64,000 bases of DNA from Armigeres subalbatus. Its lineage: Eukaryota > Arthropoda > Insecta > Diptera > Culicidae. The DNA lies in assembly GCF_024139115.2 (NCBI RefSeq), contig NC_085140.1, forward strand, positions 47,834,180-47,898,179. The letters run 5' to 3'. Under the pieces are notes generated by a model. That model was not told the origin of the DNA and did not search any database. It saw only the letters and a list, made by a program, of their open reading frames with translations. Of the stretch, positions 30,490-42,320 are shown piece by piece; positions within the stretch are counted from its first letter, which is position 1; each line of letters opens with the position of its first letter. A program made the translations under genes and the position numbers.

Positions 30490-31960
30490 TTTTTTCAGAA
30501 TTCCTTCTTAGATTTTTTTAGAATTTCCACGGGAATTTCTTCTAATTTTCTAGGAAGATTCTATGAAGTTTCCTCGAGAAATTCTTTTAAATATTCACAG
30601 AAAATTCTTCATAAACTCCACGGGGAATAGTTCGGAATTTTCACGGGAGGTTCTTTGTAATTTCCACAGGAAATTCCAGAGGATATTCTACCGAATTTTC
30701 ACTAAATTTCTGCAGGAAATCTTTCGAATTTTCGTCAGAAAAGTTTTCGGTAATTCCAGGACATAATCTTCAGGATTTCTCCGAAAAATTCTTTGGAAAT
30801 GCTTCGGGAAGCTCTAAGGAATATCCTTGAGAATTTTTCTTGAAATTTAGGAAGTTCTTTAAATTTCCCTAAAAATATTCTTCGGTAATGTCTTGGAAAA
30901 ATTTTCAGATTTTTTTCGGGAAATTCTTCGAAGGCTCATAAGAAATTTTTTCGGAGTTTCTTGGGAATTTCTAAGGATTTTTATTAAAATTCTTTGAAAC
31001 TTCTACAGAAATGTTTTTGGAATTTCTACGGGTAGTTCTTAGAGATATCCACGGGATTTTTTTTTTGGAATTCCTATGAGAATTGTTATTGGGATTTTCA
31101 CGGTATTTTTTTCGGAATTTCCACGGAATCTTTTGAGGGCCCTTATTAGCCGTACGGTAAGATGCGCGGCTATAAAGCAAAACCATGCTGAGGGTGTCTG
31201 GGCTCGATTCCCGGTGCCGGTCTAGACATTTTTCGGATTGGAAATTGTCTCGACTTCCCTGGGCATACAGTATCATCGTGTGCAGAAATGGTAACTTGGC
31301 TTAGAAACCTCGAAGAACTGTGGAAGTGCTTAATGAACACTTAGCTGCCCGGCGGCAATGTCCCAGTGGGGGATGTAATACCAATGAGCAAGGTGAAGAA
31401 GAGCTTATCGATATTTGCTCGGGAAATTCTTCATTCTTTCTTTAGGAGTTTCTTCAAATTTTCTGTAATTTTTTTTACTGCATTTTGTTTCAAAATTTCA
31501 ACGGAAAACTTTTGAATTTCGTCGGAAAAGTCAGATAAACTTCTTCCGAAAATTCTCTGAGCTTCTCCAAAATATTAGTTTGAACATTATTTTCGGATTT
31601 TCTATGGCAACTACTTTGAGGTTTGGAGAATTCTTTGGAATTTCCAAGGATTTTTCATTTAGTTTTTTCATGGGAAATTCTCTAGAATTTACATTAAAAA
31701 TTCTTCATAATTTTTATGAAAAATTGTTCCAAGTTTCTACAGGAAAAGGATCAGACAATCCATGAAAAGTTTATGTTGAGTATTTTTCGAAATTAACACA
31801 GATAATTCTTCAAATTTTCCGCAGGAGATTCTTCAAAATGTGGACATCAACAAAAAAATTGGATTTCAACGGCAAAATGTTAGAAATTTTCTTAGGAAAT
31901 TCATTATAATTTGCACCGGATTTGTCAAAATTTCTATGAAAAATTCTTGGGAATTGTTCA
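30490..31960. repeat. Degenerate GGAATTTCCxCGGxAAATTCTTC array
   Basis: About 1.2 kb of 28-32 bp units of the type AATTTCCACGGGAAATTCTT, with strong drift and occasional deletions. It is split by the Feilai-type SINE at 31136-31408. The same family fills 47585-50640 and 13330-13775. Frames through it are low-complexity artefacts. Confidence 0.8.
31136..31408 (+). mobile_element. Feilai-type tRNA-derived SINE
   Basis: Starts GGGCCCTTATTAGCCGTACG. It has a tRNA-like head with B box GGGCTCGATTCCC, then GGTCTAGACATTTTTCGG, TTGTCTCGACTTCCCTGGGC and CTTAATGAACACTTAGCTGC, and ends ..GATGTAATACCAATGAGCAA. It is diverged from the copy at 10221-10497 (about one change in ten by eye). It is inserted in a GGAATTTCC array. 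Confidence 0.85.
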
Positions 31961-32599
31961 GAAGATCTACGTTTTTTTTAAATTTATTTTTTTATTTCAA
32001 CAAATTTGAATTTTAAAGACATTTGAGGGGGTTAGAAGCAGAGGGGTGTAAGTGACATTTTGGTCAAAATTGAGTTGACTACAGTTAAAAATGCATTGGT
32101 TCTCGAGCTTTGCGGCAATATATTGATATAGTTTGTATGATGTTCATAAAAAATGTGAAAATTCGCATAAAATCAGTAATTTTTTTAACTTTCATACATT
32201 TTATATGAAACGAAAAAAAAATGAATTAGTTGGCACCAGTTTTTCTCAAAACAAACTTTTTGTCACTTATACCCCTTTGCGTTTGACCGCCTCATTTCTT
32301 TGGATTTCTACAGGAAATTCTTTGTGTTGTCCATAAGAAGTTCTTCGGAAATTCAAGGAAATTATGAAAAAAACGAGGAAGGGTCGTTTGGTCAATATCC
32401 CCAACTCAGCCATCTTGGATTTTTGTATGGAATTTATGCTCGTTTGTTTACGTTTTGCACTGAAAATGTATGTTTCCCCCCCGCGCTGGTTATTCCCATC
32501 TACTGACGAAGTCGGATAACCTGTATACATAAAAAAATCTTGATACGACCGAGTTGATAATTTTGCCGAAAACACACTCTTCCCTAACATATCGTTTAG
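31961..32599. other. AT-rich non-coding stretch
   Basis: No gene is supported. 32280-32360 holds two more units of the GGAATTTCC family. Confidence 0.4.
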
Positions 32600-32840
32600 T
32601 CTAATTGTTTATAAGGCCGAAAATGTCGTTTGGTCGAACGGCCAAATGTTTTCTATTATTAAACAGGTTATGTGGTCAAAAAGGGAGCGGGCCATTTGAC
32701 ATAAAGTCATTTGGCATAAGGTCATTTGGCATAAAGGCCATTTGGCATGACGGACATTTGGCATAACGGACATTTGGCATAATTGTGACCAGTGTCAAAA
32801 GTGAGAGTCTTTTGGCATAACGGACATTTGGCAAAATTTA
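32600..32840 (-). repeat. GGCATAACGGACATTT/GGCCAAATG array
   Basis: Units of about 16-18 bp such as CATTTGGCATAACGGACATT. This is the GGCCAAATGACC family in reverse orientation with a characteristic GGCATAA variant shared with 36235-36380. Confidence 0.8.
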
Positions 32841-32984
32841 TCTTTGCGTTCGCTAAATGGTGACTAAGTGGTGCGGGAAACACCCCGGAATAGTAAATAT
32901 AGCACCCGTCGATAACAATATTAAAAAGACATAAGGCTTTTGCAATGTTACGCAAAACTAGGCACATACCCGGATTAGAGCAAT

Positions 32985-33260
32985 GGTGGATGTAATCCCT
33001 CTTCAATAGTAGGCGTGTGGCCGTATTATGGCAATGAAGGATGTGATCCCTTCTATAAAAGTAAGTGCTTAACCGGATTATGGCAATCAAGGATGTGATC
33101 CCTTCTTTAAAAGTAGGCGCTTGCCCGGATTAAGGCAATGATGAATTTGATCCGGTCTTAAGGTGCATGCCCGGATTGTAGCAATGGTGGATGTAATCCC
33201 TACTTTAAAAGTAGGCATGTGGCCGGAATATGTCAATGATGGATGTGATCCCACCCTCAG
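32985..33260 (+). repeat. Minisatellite, about 52-55 bp unit, about 5 units
   Basis: Units read GCCCGGATTATGGCAATGAT, then GGATGTGATCCCTTCTTTAA, then AAGTAGGCGCTT. It is the same family as 1815-2140, 45685-45860 and 51680-51930. It is again next to a GGCCAAATG-type array. Confidence 0.85.
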
Positions 33261-33884
33261 AAGTAACTCTGCCGTTTTGTTATTTCGTTCTTCCGGAAAA
33301 TGTTTACCACCAATCCCCAGGTAATCAATAAGCATTGAAGTAAGCACTATAGTAGCATTATACTGGCATTGCATATGCTCCATGCTGTAAATAAGCATTT
33401 CGAAAACCTGGCTGTTCTAAATAAGCATTCTCAAAGCAATCCTGAGAGGCATAGTCTTATAATAGCATTTTGAATGCACAATGTTGTTTTTCGTTAAGTG
33501 CAATGAGACAGCTACATTAGTGCCACTTTAAGGCCTGTAGTGTTCATACGTCAAACGTTTTCCAATATGGAACCATATAGCGGGGACTATTTGTCCAATG
33601 AAGTTACATTTGAGAATAGAAATCGGTACGTGCAGAATGTTTTTTCCATTCCGACCATTGACAGGAGTACTTGTCGTTAACCTAACCCTATCACTAATTA
33701 CATAGTTTAGCTACATTTGATTATTCCATTGCACTATTTCCGATGAATGCATTAAAGCAGCACTACTGTAGCTGTTTCATTGCAACTGGGTATGACGTTT
33801 ATGACGGTTGCATTCAGAGATGAGTTAGATTAAGTTTAAATGTTCCTGAAAGGGGGTTTTGTTTATGTTGTGTAAAATTATTCC

Positions 33885-34025
33885 CACTTCCATCTCTCTC
33901 CTATGGGGCAGCTCGTAAAGGCGATGACAACTACAGCGTCGGGTGGCAAGAGCGCGAGTTCGAATCCCGCTCAAAGAAAGTAAAAAATTATGTTCCATTT
34001 CAAATATGAAAATACAATAACGATA
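33885..34025 (+). mobile_element. tRNA-like SINE, another family
   Basis: GGGCAGCTCGTAAAGGCGATG is A-box-like, followed by the strong B box GAGTTCGAATCCCGC (33956-33970) and complementary ends around it. It is followed by an AT-rich body. It lies inside the TIR element at 33316-34329. Confidence 0.6.
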
Positions 34026-34113
34026 TAACATGAAAAAAAAAAACTATGTAAAAAAAGAATTACAAAAAAATGCCATTAAAAAAACCTTTTTTCTTGTTTT
34101 TAAAATTAAGCTT

Positions 34114-34140
34114 TTATTCAGCATTTCGGATGCTGAATAA
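34114..34140. repeat. Perfect 11-bp hairpin
   Basis: TTATTCAGCAT, loop TTCGG, ATGCTGAATAA. It could be a transcription stop-like structure or only part of the surrounding TIR element's subterminal repeats. Confidence 0.7.
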
Positions 34141-34329
34141 ATGCTACTCAACAAAATTTCTACTCTATCGATAAAGTAGAATTGTATTTAAGCAGCCATA
34201 TATTGGGCCAAAACCTGCATTACAATAGCATTAAAGGCGACTATACGGCTTATTGGCATTTAATGTTTTGCAGTAAAGGCGCATATATGCCACATAAATG
34301 CTTTATATAATGCTCACTGGTTACCTGGG

Positions 34330-36234
34330 TCTAAATCTAAATTTATCAAAAAACAGCCTCGAACTACTTTATCTACGCTAAACAATACATGAAATATCCG
34401 ATAAGCGAAAAGTGTTTTCTTCGTACAAGTATTTGACCGCTGAATCCGAGGTGAAAAAAGCTCTCGGGTTGTAAAGTCATGGAAGGTGTGTGAGCATTGA
34501 AGTGCGTTGAAGTGTACTAGCATTGGTGTGAAAGTTTGATTGGATTGGGTAGAATGAGGATGTGTCGTGGGTATTCATCGTAATTTGTATCTCAACCAGT
34601 GGTGCAATTTATCAACAATGCCTGCTGAGTGTGATTCTTTTGTTTTGTATTTTTCTCTGCTCCTCTTTGCCTATGACAATGCCTTTCAGTCAGAACGACA
34701 AAGCAGGAGTAGCTTAGCAAACTCGGTTTGCCAACAGCGGGCTGAAGCTGATGCTCATTCAGCACAAATTTCCTGTCATTGTCTTTCAAGTGATAGTATT
34801 CACCCAAGCATTTATATAGGGCCGTCGCATTCACACAGCTGCGAGTGAACTGAATAGACTGTCAGTGCGAGCTGCGTGTGCAATGAGAAGAGAGGTCTTT
34901 TGTTTACTTTATCTTTGATTGTTGTTGCTAACCATTTTCAGTTTTCACTGCTAGGAAGTGAGTGTGAAGAGGGAATGGTATCAATATCCATCAAATTTCA
35001 GTCACTGAGATTGAGAATTCGCACCACTGATCTCAACGGTTTAGCTGCTGGTAACTGTGCAACTTGTGCTAGTGCTGACAGGACTTAGAAAAGAATTACA
35101 ATTGTGTCGTTCTGAGCGGCTTTGGTTAGTAATTGCACCAGATGAACTGTTGTTAAACTTTTTAGCAAAATATAGTTTGTTCAATAATTTTCAACCATAT
35201 GAAATAGTTCATTCAATTGAACATGAAGATTGTGATATTTGGGTGTTACGGAATATTAACATAGTTTTCCAAACAATGTTGTTTAGGTGGGTGTCGTCAT
35301 GCCGACCTGTGTGATTGCCAAGTTGATGTAAGCAAATCCGCATACGATGATGACAACTAGAAAGATGCGATGTTGACAACGGGATTTTGGAAGAATCGCT
35401 GTAAATCATAAGTAACGATGAATGAAAGAGATGTATTTTCATGATAATTTTGACTGAACATAATTTTACTAAGCTACATGATATTTATTTATCAGTAAAC
35501 CTGCAAGTTAATTAATGGCAAATTAATGGTAAAATTTAGAAAAAAAGCTCTGTTTCGTTATCTTCTTCTTTTGCATTATTATGAGACTATCGCATAAAAT
35601 ATTGATTACATTGATCTTAACCCATACAAGAATGAAATTGAAGTCAATAAGAACAAAAAATGCACAGAAATTTTTTTTTTTTCAAACAAAATTTTAAACT
35701 TCAAAGCAAATATGTAGAATCATTGTAGATGGATTTGAAGCGAACTAAATAAAAGATGAATGAATAATGAGTCTAATATAGTTAAAATTCATGTAAGTGT
35801 TGATTATATGTGTCCAAAAAGTGTATATTCGGCAAGAAAAATATTAGATCCATATTAGAAAATTGCATATGAGGGAATGCAACAGCTTAAAGTTTTCTTT
35901 GGATAAAAGATGCACGAGTGCGCGTTCGATCATGTTTCCATTCCTCAAAAATATTTATAAGGGAATCCAACTTCCAAGTGATTTCTCGTGGAACTGCAGA
36001 TGACTCGTCGGCTTCCATCAAAGCGAGTATCACGTCAATAATTTCCTACCTATTCCCTAATTGTCCTGCATTCGGACACGGCCGGCGCTGGTATTGCTTG
36101 AAGTTGGGTCACCAGTTTTTATACATTGAAGATGGCAATAACGGAGTAACAACCGTGGGCGGTCAATCATGTTCATGCTCCATGCTCATGCTACACAAAG
36201 CATGAAATATCCCTTTCGCTTTCATAGTTCGAAT
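34330..36234. other. Unique stretch with a promoter-like spot
   Basis: No gene is supported. Around 34814 a TATATAG is followed about 30 bp later by CATTCACACAG, a plausible TATA-type core promoter, but no coding sequence follows. The 85-codon frame at 35057-35314 has no recognisable motif. Confidence 0.3.
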
Positions 36235-36650
36235 TTATGCCAAATGATCCACTCTTTTGTTGCAGCTGAAAATTATGCCAAATGTCCGTTATGCCAAATG
36301 ACCATTATGTCAAATGGCCTTTATGCCAAATGGTCTTATGCCAAATGACTCAGACCCGTCAAAAACATCCACCTGTTTGGCCAAATAACATTTTCAACCA
36401 AATGGCCTTTCTGCAAAACTACCATTTCGGCAAAAAAAAAACAATTTGGCCAAACGACCAAATGTTTATTTGCTCAAATGACATATTTGACCAAATACTT
36501 TTCGGTCACTTGGTTGAATAACACGTTAGGCCGAAAGTCATCTATCCAAAATAGGCCGAATTAAACGTTTGGAAAAAAATCGACGAAAATTCCACTTAAT
36601 CTTCGGAATTTCCACGGACAATTCTGCGGACATCTTCGAATTTGAATCGG
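36235..36650 (+). repeat. GGCCAAATGACC/ATGCCAAATGTCC array, then GGAATTTCC units
   Basis: 36235-36560 has about 18 units of 16-18 bp, the first third with the ATGCCAAATG variant. 36575-36650 adds two or three GGAATTTCCACGG units. It is another example of the array families lying side by side. Confidence 0.8.
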
Positions 36651-37184
36651 CGTGGAAAATTATAGACTACCGGCGGCGTCGGCGCACACCTCTAAACAGA
36701 TAAAAATATGTTGTGATTTTAAATGTATTTCCATGCACTTATTTGGAGCATGCAAATGAACGTAACATTCAATCAATCTCAATATTCTTTTAAATCGAAA
36801 TAAATTTAAACTGTGCTTGCTTGTAAAATTCAGTCAAATTCGATTGAATATTGAATATTAATTCGTTGGAAGCGATAAGCTGCAATTAAACCCGTTGTTG
36901 AAATTTCAAAATAATTTCCTGTGTAGGCTAGGTCCAAAGTCCAAGTTCCAAGGTCTAACGTACAAGATCCAAGATACAGCGTTCATGATCCATAATTCTA
37001 GGTTAAAGGTGTAAGGTTTAAGATCTATGCAGGCTTTTGAAAGACCCAAATTCCTCTTGCGTTAGGCTAAACTGTATGCAGCGAAGACAGCTTTTCTTGC
37101 CATTAGTTCAAAAGCCTCGGCGTCATTGTCGTAGGCTGAACTGACTGCTGAAAAAAGTTCGATTCTTGTTACTCAACAAATTCT
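36651..37184. other. Non-coding stretch with AAGGTCCAAG drift array
   Basis: 36930-37035 contains phrases such as GTCCAAAGTCCAAGTTCCAAGG repeating at 8-10 bp; a similar patch is at 39490-39740. No gene is seen. Confidence 0.45.
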
Positions 37185-37465
37185 CCACACTGAATCAACA
37201 ATTTGACGCCACGGTTCGAGGTCGCATCTCTCCATCCTCGATTGCGCCCCACGCTCGTCAAGTTTTTTTTCTGTATCTGGTAAGTCTACTTCGCTCCACG
37301 CTGTCCTGTACCTGCCGGATCGGAAGTGAACACCAACTTGGCAGGGTTGCTGTCCGTCATTCTTGCAACATGTCCTGTTCATCGTACCCTTCCGGCTTTG
37401 ACTACCTTCATGGATGCTTCATCCTTCGCCACATACCGTCTTCTTGCACACTTCAAGGCATCCCA
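37185..37465 (-). pseudogene. Decayed RTE-type C-terminal fragment
   Basis: The - strand DNA follows 8959-9260 closely (GTGCAAGAAxACGGT, GCCGGAAGGGTACGATG, GATCCGGCAGGTAC, AAATTGTTGATTCAGTGT). It has an internal deletion of about 60 bp and frame changes, so the protein can be followed only in pieces. It is an older copy of the 8.3-kb element. Confidence 0.8.
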
Positions 37466-38625
37466 TCTCACTGAGTAGGGGAGAACAGACCAAAATGCAC
37501 CCCTGGGGCAAAATGGCCTCACTCATGAAATCCTTCATATAATCTGTTGTAGTATATTTATGAACGAATATCACCATTACAATTCATAATCAGTTATCCA
37601 TCATTGAGGTCCATTGGGAAAATTTAGCACAATTTAGGACTTCATATTCACTCAAATTTAACGATTTGTTATTCTTCCACCACATTCGTAAGATTGTTGT
37701 TCAATCCATTAAGAAAAAACAAACAACCATGCGTTCACCATCATTTTACGTGCAATTGAGTCATTTTAGACCACCATTCGGGCGTTTTGACCAAGGCCTA
37801 TTTTTAAAACATTTTTTAAATGCGTTAGAAAGTCATGAAAACCTTATTGTTTTGAATAGGAGATCATTGTGAAATGTAGCTGGGTTTGTAAATTTTGGTC
37901 CCCGTAAAATTAGATAAGCGGGGCTAGTTGAAACGATGATAGAACACAAATTTCAGTACACCCAGGTTTTTTTTACGCGGTTGGAATTCATTAATTTCTC
38001 GGTTAACCTGAACTTTTACGGCTTTTCAAATACCCCCTGAATTTTCTTTGATTTTTTGTGAATTTTTTGGTGGTGTTAACTCATTGCTTCATTGACCCTG
38101 AAGATCTTAAACGACCAAAACCAAACCGTGTAAAAAAACCTGGGTGTATACAAAATATTTATAAAAAAGTTTGATATCGTTGCTTATTGTTGTACATTAA
38201 TGTAAATTGTCTCCAAATGGATTGTATTTATTAGAGATGGGCATTCAGATCCGGAACCGTTAAAATGATCCGGATCTTTCAACTGAGTGAATGATTCGAA
38301 GCTCACTTTTTGAAAGATCCGGATCACCAGATCTGCAATTTATCTAACCATTTGTAAGGAGATAACAATATAAAAAGTTAATTGTTTGTTCTATATAGAT
38401 ATTATATATTTTTGTGAGCGAGGGCGGGGTGAAATTGTTGCACATACAGGTCAAAAGTGTGGCTCAGAATGACAACCATTTCAACATTTTGCATTCTCCC
38501 TACATTTTGATCCGTATGAAAAATCCGTTTTGCCGATCTCTAGTATTTATAGCACGAAGTTTTGGATTTCTATTGGAAAGCATGCAGGGCTGCGACAAAG
38601 ATGGCTGAAAGACACCGGATTTTAT
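37466..38625. other. Non-coding stretch
   Basis: No gene is supported. Phrases CTGGGGCAAAATGG (37503) and GCGGGGCTAGTTGAAACG (37918) recall the GGGGCAAGTTGAAAC motif of the TIR element at 59652-60942, possibly a decayed relative. Confidence 0.4.
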
Positions 38626-39057
38626 GTCATACCCAGGGATTGAATCCTAAAGAGAAAGAACAAGTCTCTCACTTATCATCTCTGTATACATATGCGATAT
38701 GTAGCATACCGCGAGAGACTTTTTTCGCAAGCTGTCATGATAGAGAATTTATTCGGGAGGCTATACCCCATGATAAATTTCATTTAAAAAGCTCCAAATG
38801 CGGGGAGCACTGGTTCTGATGATGCATTTCAACTTGTTTTACACAGCTGTGCAGTAACCAACACGAAAAGAGCGAAAACAAAGCGAGAATCACCATTTTT
38901 CTATGGGGGCTGCCTACCCGATTCTGTTTTTTCGCACTTGTATACAAGTTTGATAAATTTGTTATCATGGCTTGTTATGATTCGGAACAGTTTTTGCCTC
39001 TCTTTTGTCGCTGTTCGTTATCTTTTGAGAGCCATTTCTGCAAACCCTGGTCATACC
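38626..39057 (+). mobile_element. hAT-type MITE with 8-bp target duplication
   Basis: The element is 38634-39049 (416 bp), flanked by GTCATACC at 38626-38633 and 39050-39057. Ends are CAGGGATTGAATCC and, inverted, CAGGGTTTGCAGAAAT. There is no transposase. Partial copies lie at 25985-26302, 22396-22475 and faintly 9512-9585. Confidence 0.88.
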
Positions 39058-41369
39058 TTATGTCGATTCGTTCCGAATTTGAATTGGCATCAAGCGACCA
39101 GGGCCAGGGACGGAGCATAAGGTAGACACGGTCTTCATGATGTGTCTGGCTGCCGTCGAATGGACCATTTTCTTGACAGCTAGAGCGCTTGATTGACGGG
39201 GACGCTATTTGGACTAGGATTTGAATCAGGGAGCAAGACCAGATTTCCACACTTAGGTAACCCTTAAGTCGGAAACAATAGTGAGCAGTTTCATCACAAG
39301 TTACATAGAACGAGTGCCACTTTACAAATTTGGCGTCACTTCAGACGAAAACAATAACAAATTATTCTCTGGTCACTGGCTTTTTCGGCAATTGCCAGTT
39401 GTCTTTGATGCCCCAACCTTCAGAGTATTTGATTTCGATCGAGACAGTGGTAGTGAACTGACGCTTTGGCTGATGTCAAAGGTCGAGCAAACAATGTGCA
39501 AAGTCCAAAGTCCATGCTCCATGTTTTCATTTCCAACGTAAAAGCCCTAGTTATACGTTCCACTATTGGAGTGTAATGCTGTGTTCCACGTCGTGAATTT
39601 TGACTTTAATGTTTCAAGTTTAAAATTTGAGTTTCAAGCCAAGTTCCATTTTCTACGGTACCTTTATTTTTTCTCATTCCATGTGGGTCATGGGCCGAGA
39701 AAATAGGTCTAAGGTCCAACATCTTAGGTCTAACGAAATAGTTCATTCCTAAATATTCGAATTCCGAATTCCGATTGTTGTTCCGTGAAATAAGAACGAG
39801 AATCAAGCTTAAATAGTTCAAAAAGCCAGGGTCAATAACATCTCTCAATCAAGTTCATTACCCATCAAGCCACTTCTCAAAATTCATCCCGTTTTGCAAT
39901 GAGGCAATCTAAGAAGCTCATCACGTTGTCCACCTGGTTGATGGAGCTTCAAAATCCTTCCATAGCATGACACGATATTAAATATAATCGCCCCGTTTCA
40001 GCGGGGGTACGGCGTATGATGATCTATCTACTAAATGGCGGTGCTTCTATTTGCCAACCCAAAGCGAGCACGTCTCATCGTCCTCGCATCGTAATCTCCA
40101 ACGAGAGCTATAAAATGCTCGCGTAGTTTCGCCAGGTGAGTGCAATTCTACCACTGCTAGGGTGAGTGGGTCGACACTATACTCAAACGAAAAAAAAACA
40201 AGTGATCATCGTTTGCTTCGAGGTTTATTATGGCAAGGTCTTTAACATTTGGAGAATTGAGAATCGTTCAAACGTTCCAAATTTTAGAATTGGCAGCAGT
40301 AAGCTTTGGGTTGGACTTCATCAACCCACGCGACCGCACGATACATTCATTCGGCGATTACGGGATTAATTACCTCCGCCTTCGTTCAGGAGTGCTCCAG
40401 GTTCGATTTTTGTCGTGTAGCCTGGAACTAGTGACTTCGCGCGAAATTAGGCAGGTCGGTTTTGAGTTTCAGCCGCTCCACGTCCGATCCCCGGGATCAT
40501 AAATCAGCATGAGAAATTGGTCGTTTCGGACAGAAGTTCAACATCCGGAACGGTCGTGTTCGGAATTTGTTTTCGAAATGGAACCGCTCCGGGCAACAAT
40601 TGCAGAATTCGAAATATGAATTAATCATGTGACCGCGATATTTGGATCTAAAGTAGAAGAAGAAGGTCCTCCTACGCACGTTCCAAGAACAAACGTCCCC
40701 TCGGCACAAGAGCTTTAGCGGGCTGATCCTACATACAAATTAGTTCTGGATCGAGGGAGGTAGCATGTACTGTAGCCGGTCTGAACAGATGATCAATCCG
40801 ATGCGGATAGAATATCAAATGGGGGCGGCGCGATATGACAGCGGTTCGTTCACACAATTATTAAGAATTGGCCGCAAAGATGAGATACATGCATGGGAAC
40901 ATTTTCGAAGTGGATGGAAATGTGGTGGGTCATGAGTCATAATTTCAAATTCAAGTCGTTGACTTTTCAAAACTCGTATGGAAAGCTCTTTTGTAATACA
41001 AAACATTTTTTCATAGGTGTCCACATTTCAAATATGCAAACTGGTTATTTTTTTCTGACCTAGAATATTAAATCGAAGTTAATCAATATAAACCTTCAAC
41101 TTCTGGCAACTAAAATGATTTTTATGTTATGTCTTGTTATTTATTTCATTCGTCCTTCTAATTTCCATTTTATTTATCTCATTTCAGGTACGAATTTTAA
41201 AAAATTAGTGATTGTGATTGAGTAGAATTTGTAAGTATAGCCTACAATAAATCATCATTAGCATCATGTTGCTATTTGTAGCATGACGTGTATTTCGAAC
41301 GTATATTTACTACATCGTCATTCCCTCTAAATAACTCAGTACAAATTGATGAATTTTACGACCTCCAAC
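39058..41369. other. Unique stretch, no supported gene
   Basis: Three frames look mildly protein-like but match nothing known: 38975-39250 (-), 39281-39541 (+) and 40230-40502 (+). A TATAAAA at 40109-40115 and a splice-donor-like CCAGGTGAGTG at 40133-40143 lie close together. 39490-39740 carries the AAGTCCAAAG drift array. Confidence 0.3.
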
Positions 41370-42320
41370 GTATCACCTCCTACGACAAATCGTCACCTTC
41401 GCTAAAGCACCCCCTGCTGATCACTTTACTAATCGATCGATCCGCCACCAACAATACTCCATAGCTCAATTTAGCGGAATCGATTTCAATTTGAAACCAT
41501 TCAACCATGCTCAGCAACGTTGCCGGTCGGTGAAGTCCCCTCGACTTGGTCTCCAGTCTAAATCTAAGTTCAATGCAAATTACCTTTTCCGGTACGGCGG
41601 AGATGATCTTCTGCATGAATCCCCCGCGCGCATGTTGCTTCGGATCGATTGTAATTCGTTCCGTTTCAGTGACGCACCGAGCGCAGGTTTTTCTCGCCGT
41701 CGTCCGTCCGCGTCCGTCAGGCCAATCGGTCGTCGTCAGTCCAAGTGGACGAAGTGGAAAACGAGGTCAAGGACTATCCGCACCGTCGACGGACGTCCGC
41801 ACTCCACCGCCGCTTCGAATGAGTTGCAGTGCCTCTTGTTGTTCATCTTCAGTGTCGTTTGTCTAATTCATATGTTTTGTGCTTACCGGCGGTCGTGCCT
41901 GTAGAGAAGCGATCCCCAACGGAAAACGATAGATCCGCTGCGCTAAGCGGCGGGGTGCAATTAGCCGCACTAAATATAAATCCAGTGCGCAAAATCGTTC
42001 GCTTCGAGTGCGGTGAAGGAGCGTCATCACTTGCAGTCGAGAACGAAGTTATTAATCATTTTCAAACGGCGTCACTCAGTCAGCCGATCCTTAAAAGAGC
42101 AACTACGCTCCGATAATGCACTCTGACAGTGGAAGAAGAAAAGCGCAAGTTGTCATCGTCGATGACACGGGATTGGAATGTGCTAAGCGCACTGACGGGT
42201 CGGGTCTAGTATTGGAATCAGGCTCGTGCAGCGTGAGATCAGCACTCCTAGCGCTCTGGCTGTTGGGATGGACTCTCCCTCAGCTGATTCAGCAGCCACC
42301 GTTCTAAGAGGGATGGATTT
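41370..42320. promoter_or_regulatory. GC-rich island, possible divergent promoter region
   Basis: It has the highest G+C of the window outside transposon coding. On the - strand 41680-41584 can be read as an exon-like frame (ITIDPKQHARGGF then MQKIISAVPEK) ending in a donor-like AAAAGGTAATT. On the + strand a TATAAAT at 41976-41981 and TCAGT motifs at about 41675 and 42074 suggest start sites. The overlapping long frames on both strands are typical of GC-rich DNA and none is recognised. It is a candidate promoter and first exon, not proven. Confidence 0.3.

Larger units (their letters stand above)
33316..34329. mobile_element. About 1-kb TIR element with internal AAGCATT repeats
   Basis: The ends CCCAGGTAATCAATAAGCAT and, inverted, CCCAGGTAACCAGTGAGCAT match over about 20 bp with three differences. 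Inside, TAAGCATT and TAGCATT phrases recur many times near both ends. There is no transposase frame. The target duplication is unclear (possibly TC). A SINE is nested inside. Confidence 0.65.

Noticed and set aside
32985..33260. CRISPR-like array
   Set aside because: Repeats and intervening parts are both conserved between units, so there are no unique spacers, and the sequence is eukaryotic.
33956..33970. Functional tRNA gene from the strong B box
   Set aside because: The upstream half does not form an acceptable D and anticodon arm, and the head is joined to a SINE-like body inside a transposon.
39281..39541. 86-codon + strand frame with some protein-like blocks
   Set aside because: No family recognised, no splice or start signals that support it, and it ends in the AAGTCCAAAG drift array; left only as a remark in the interval note.
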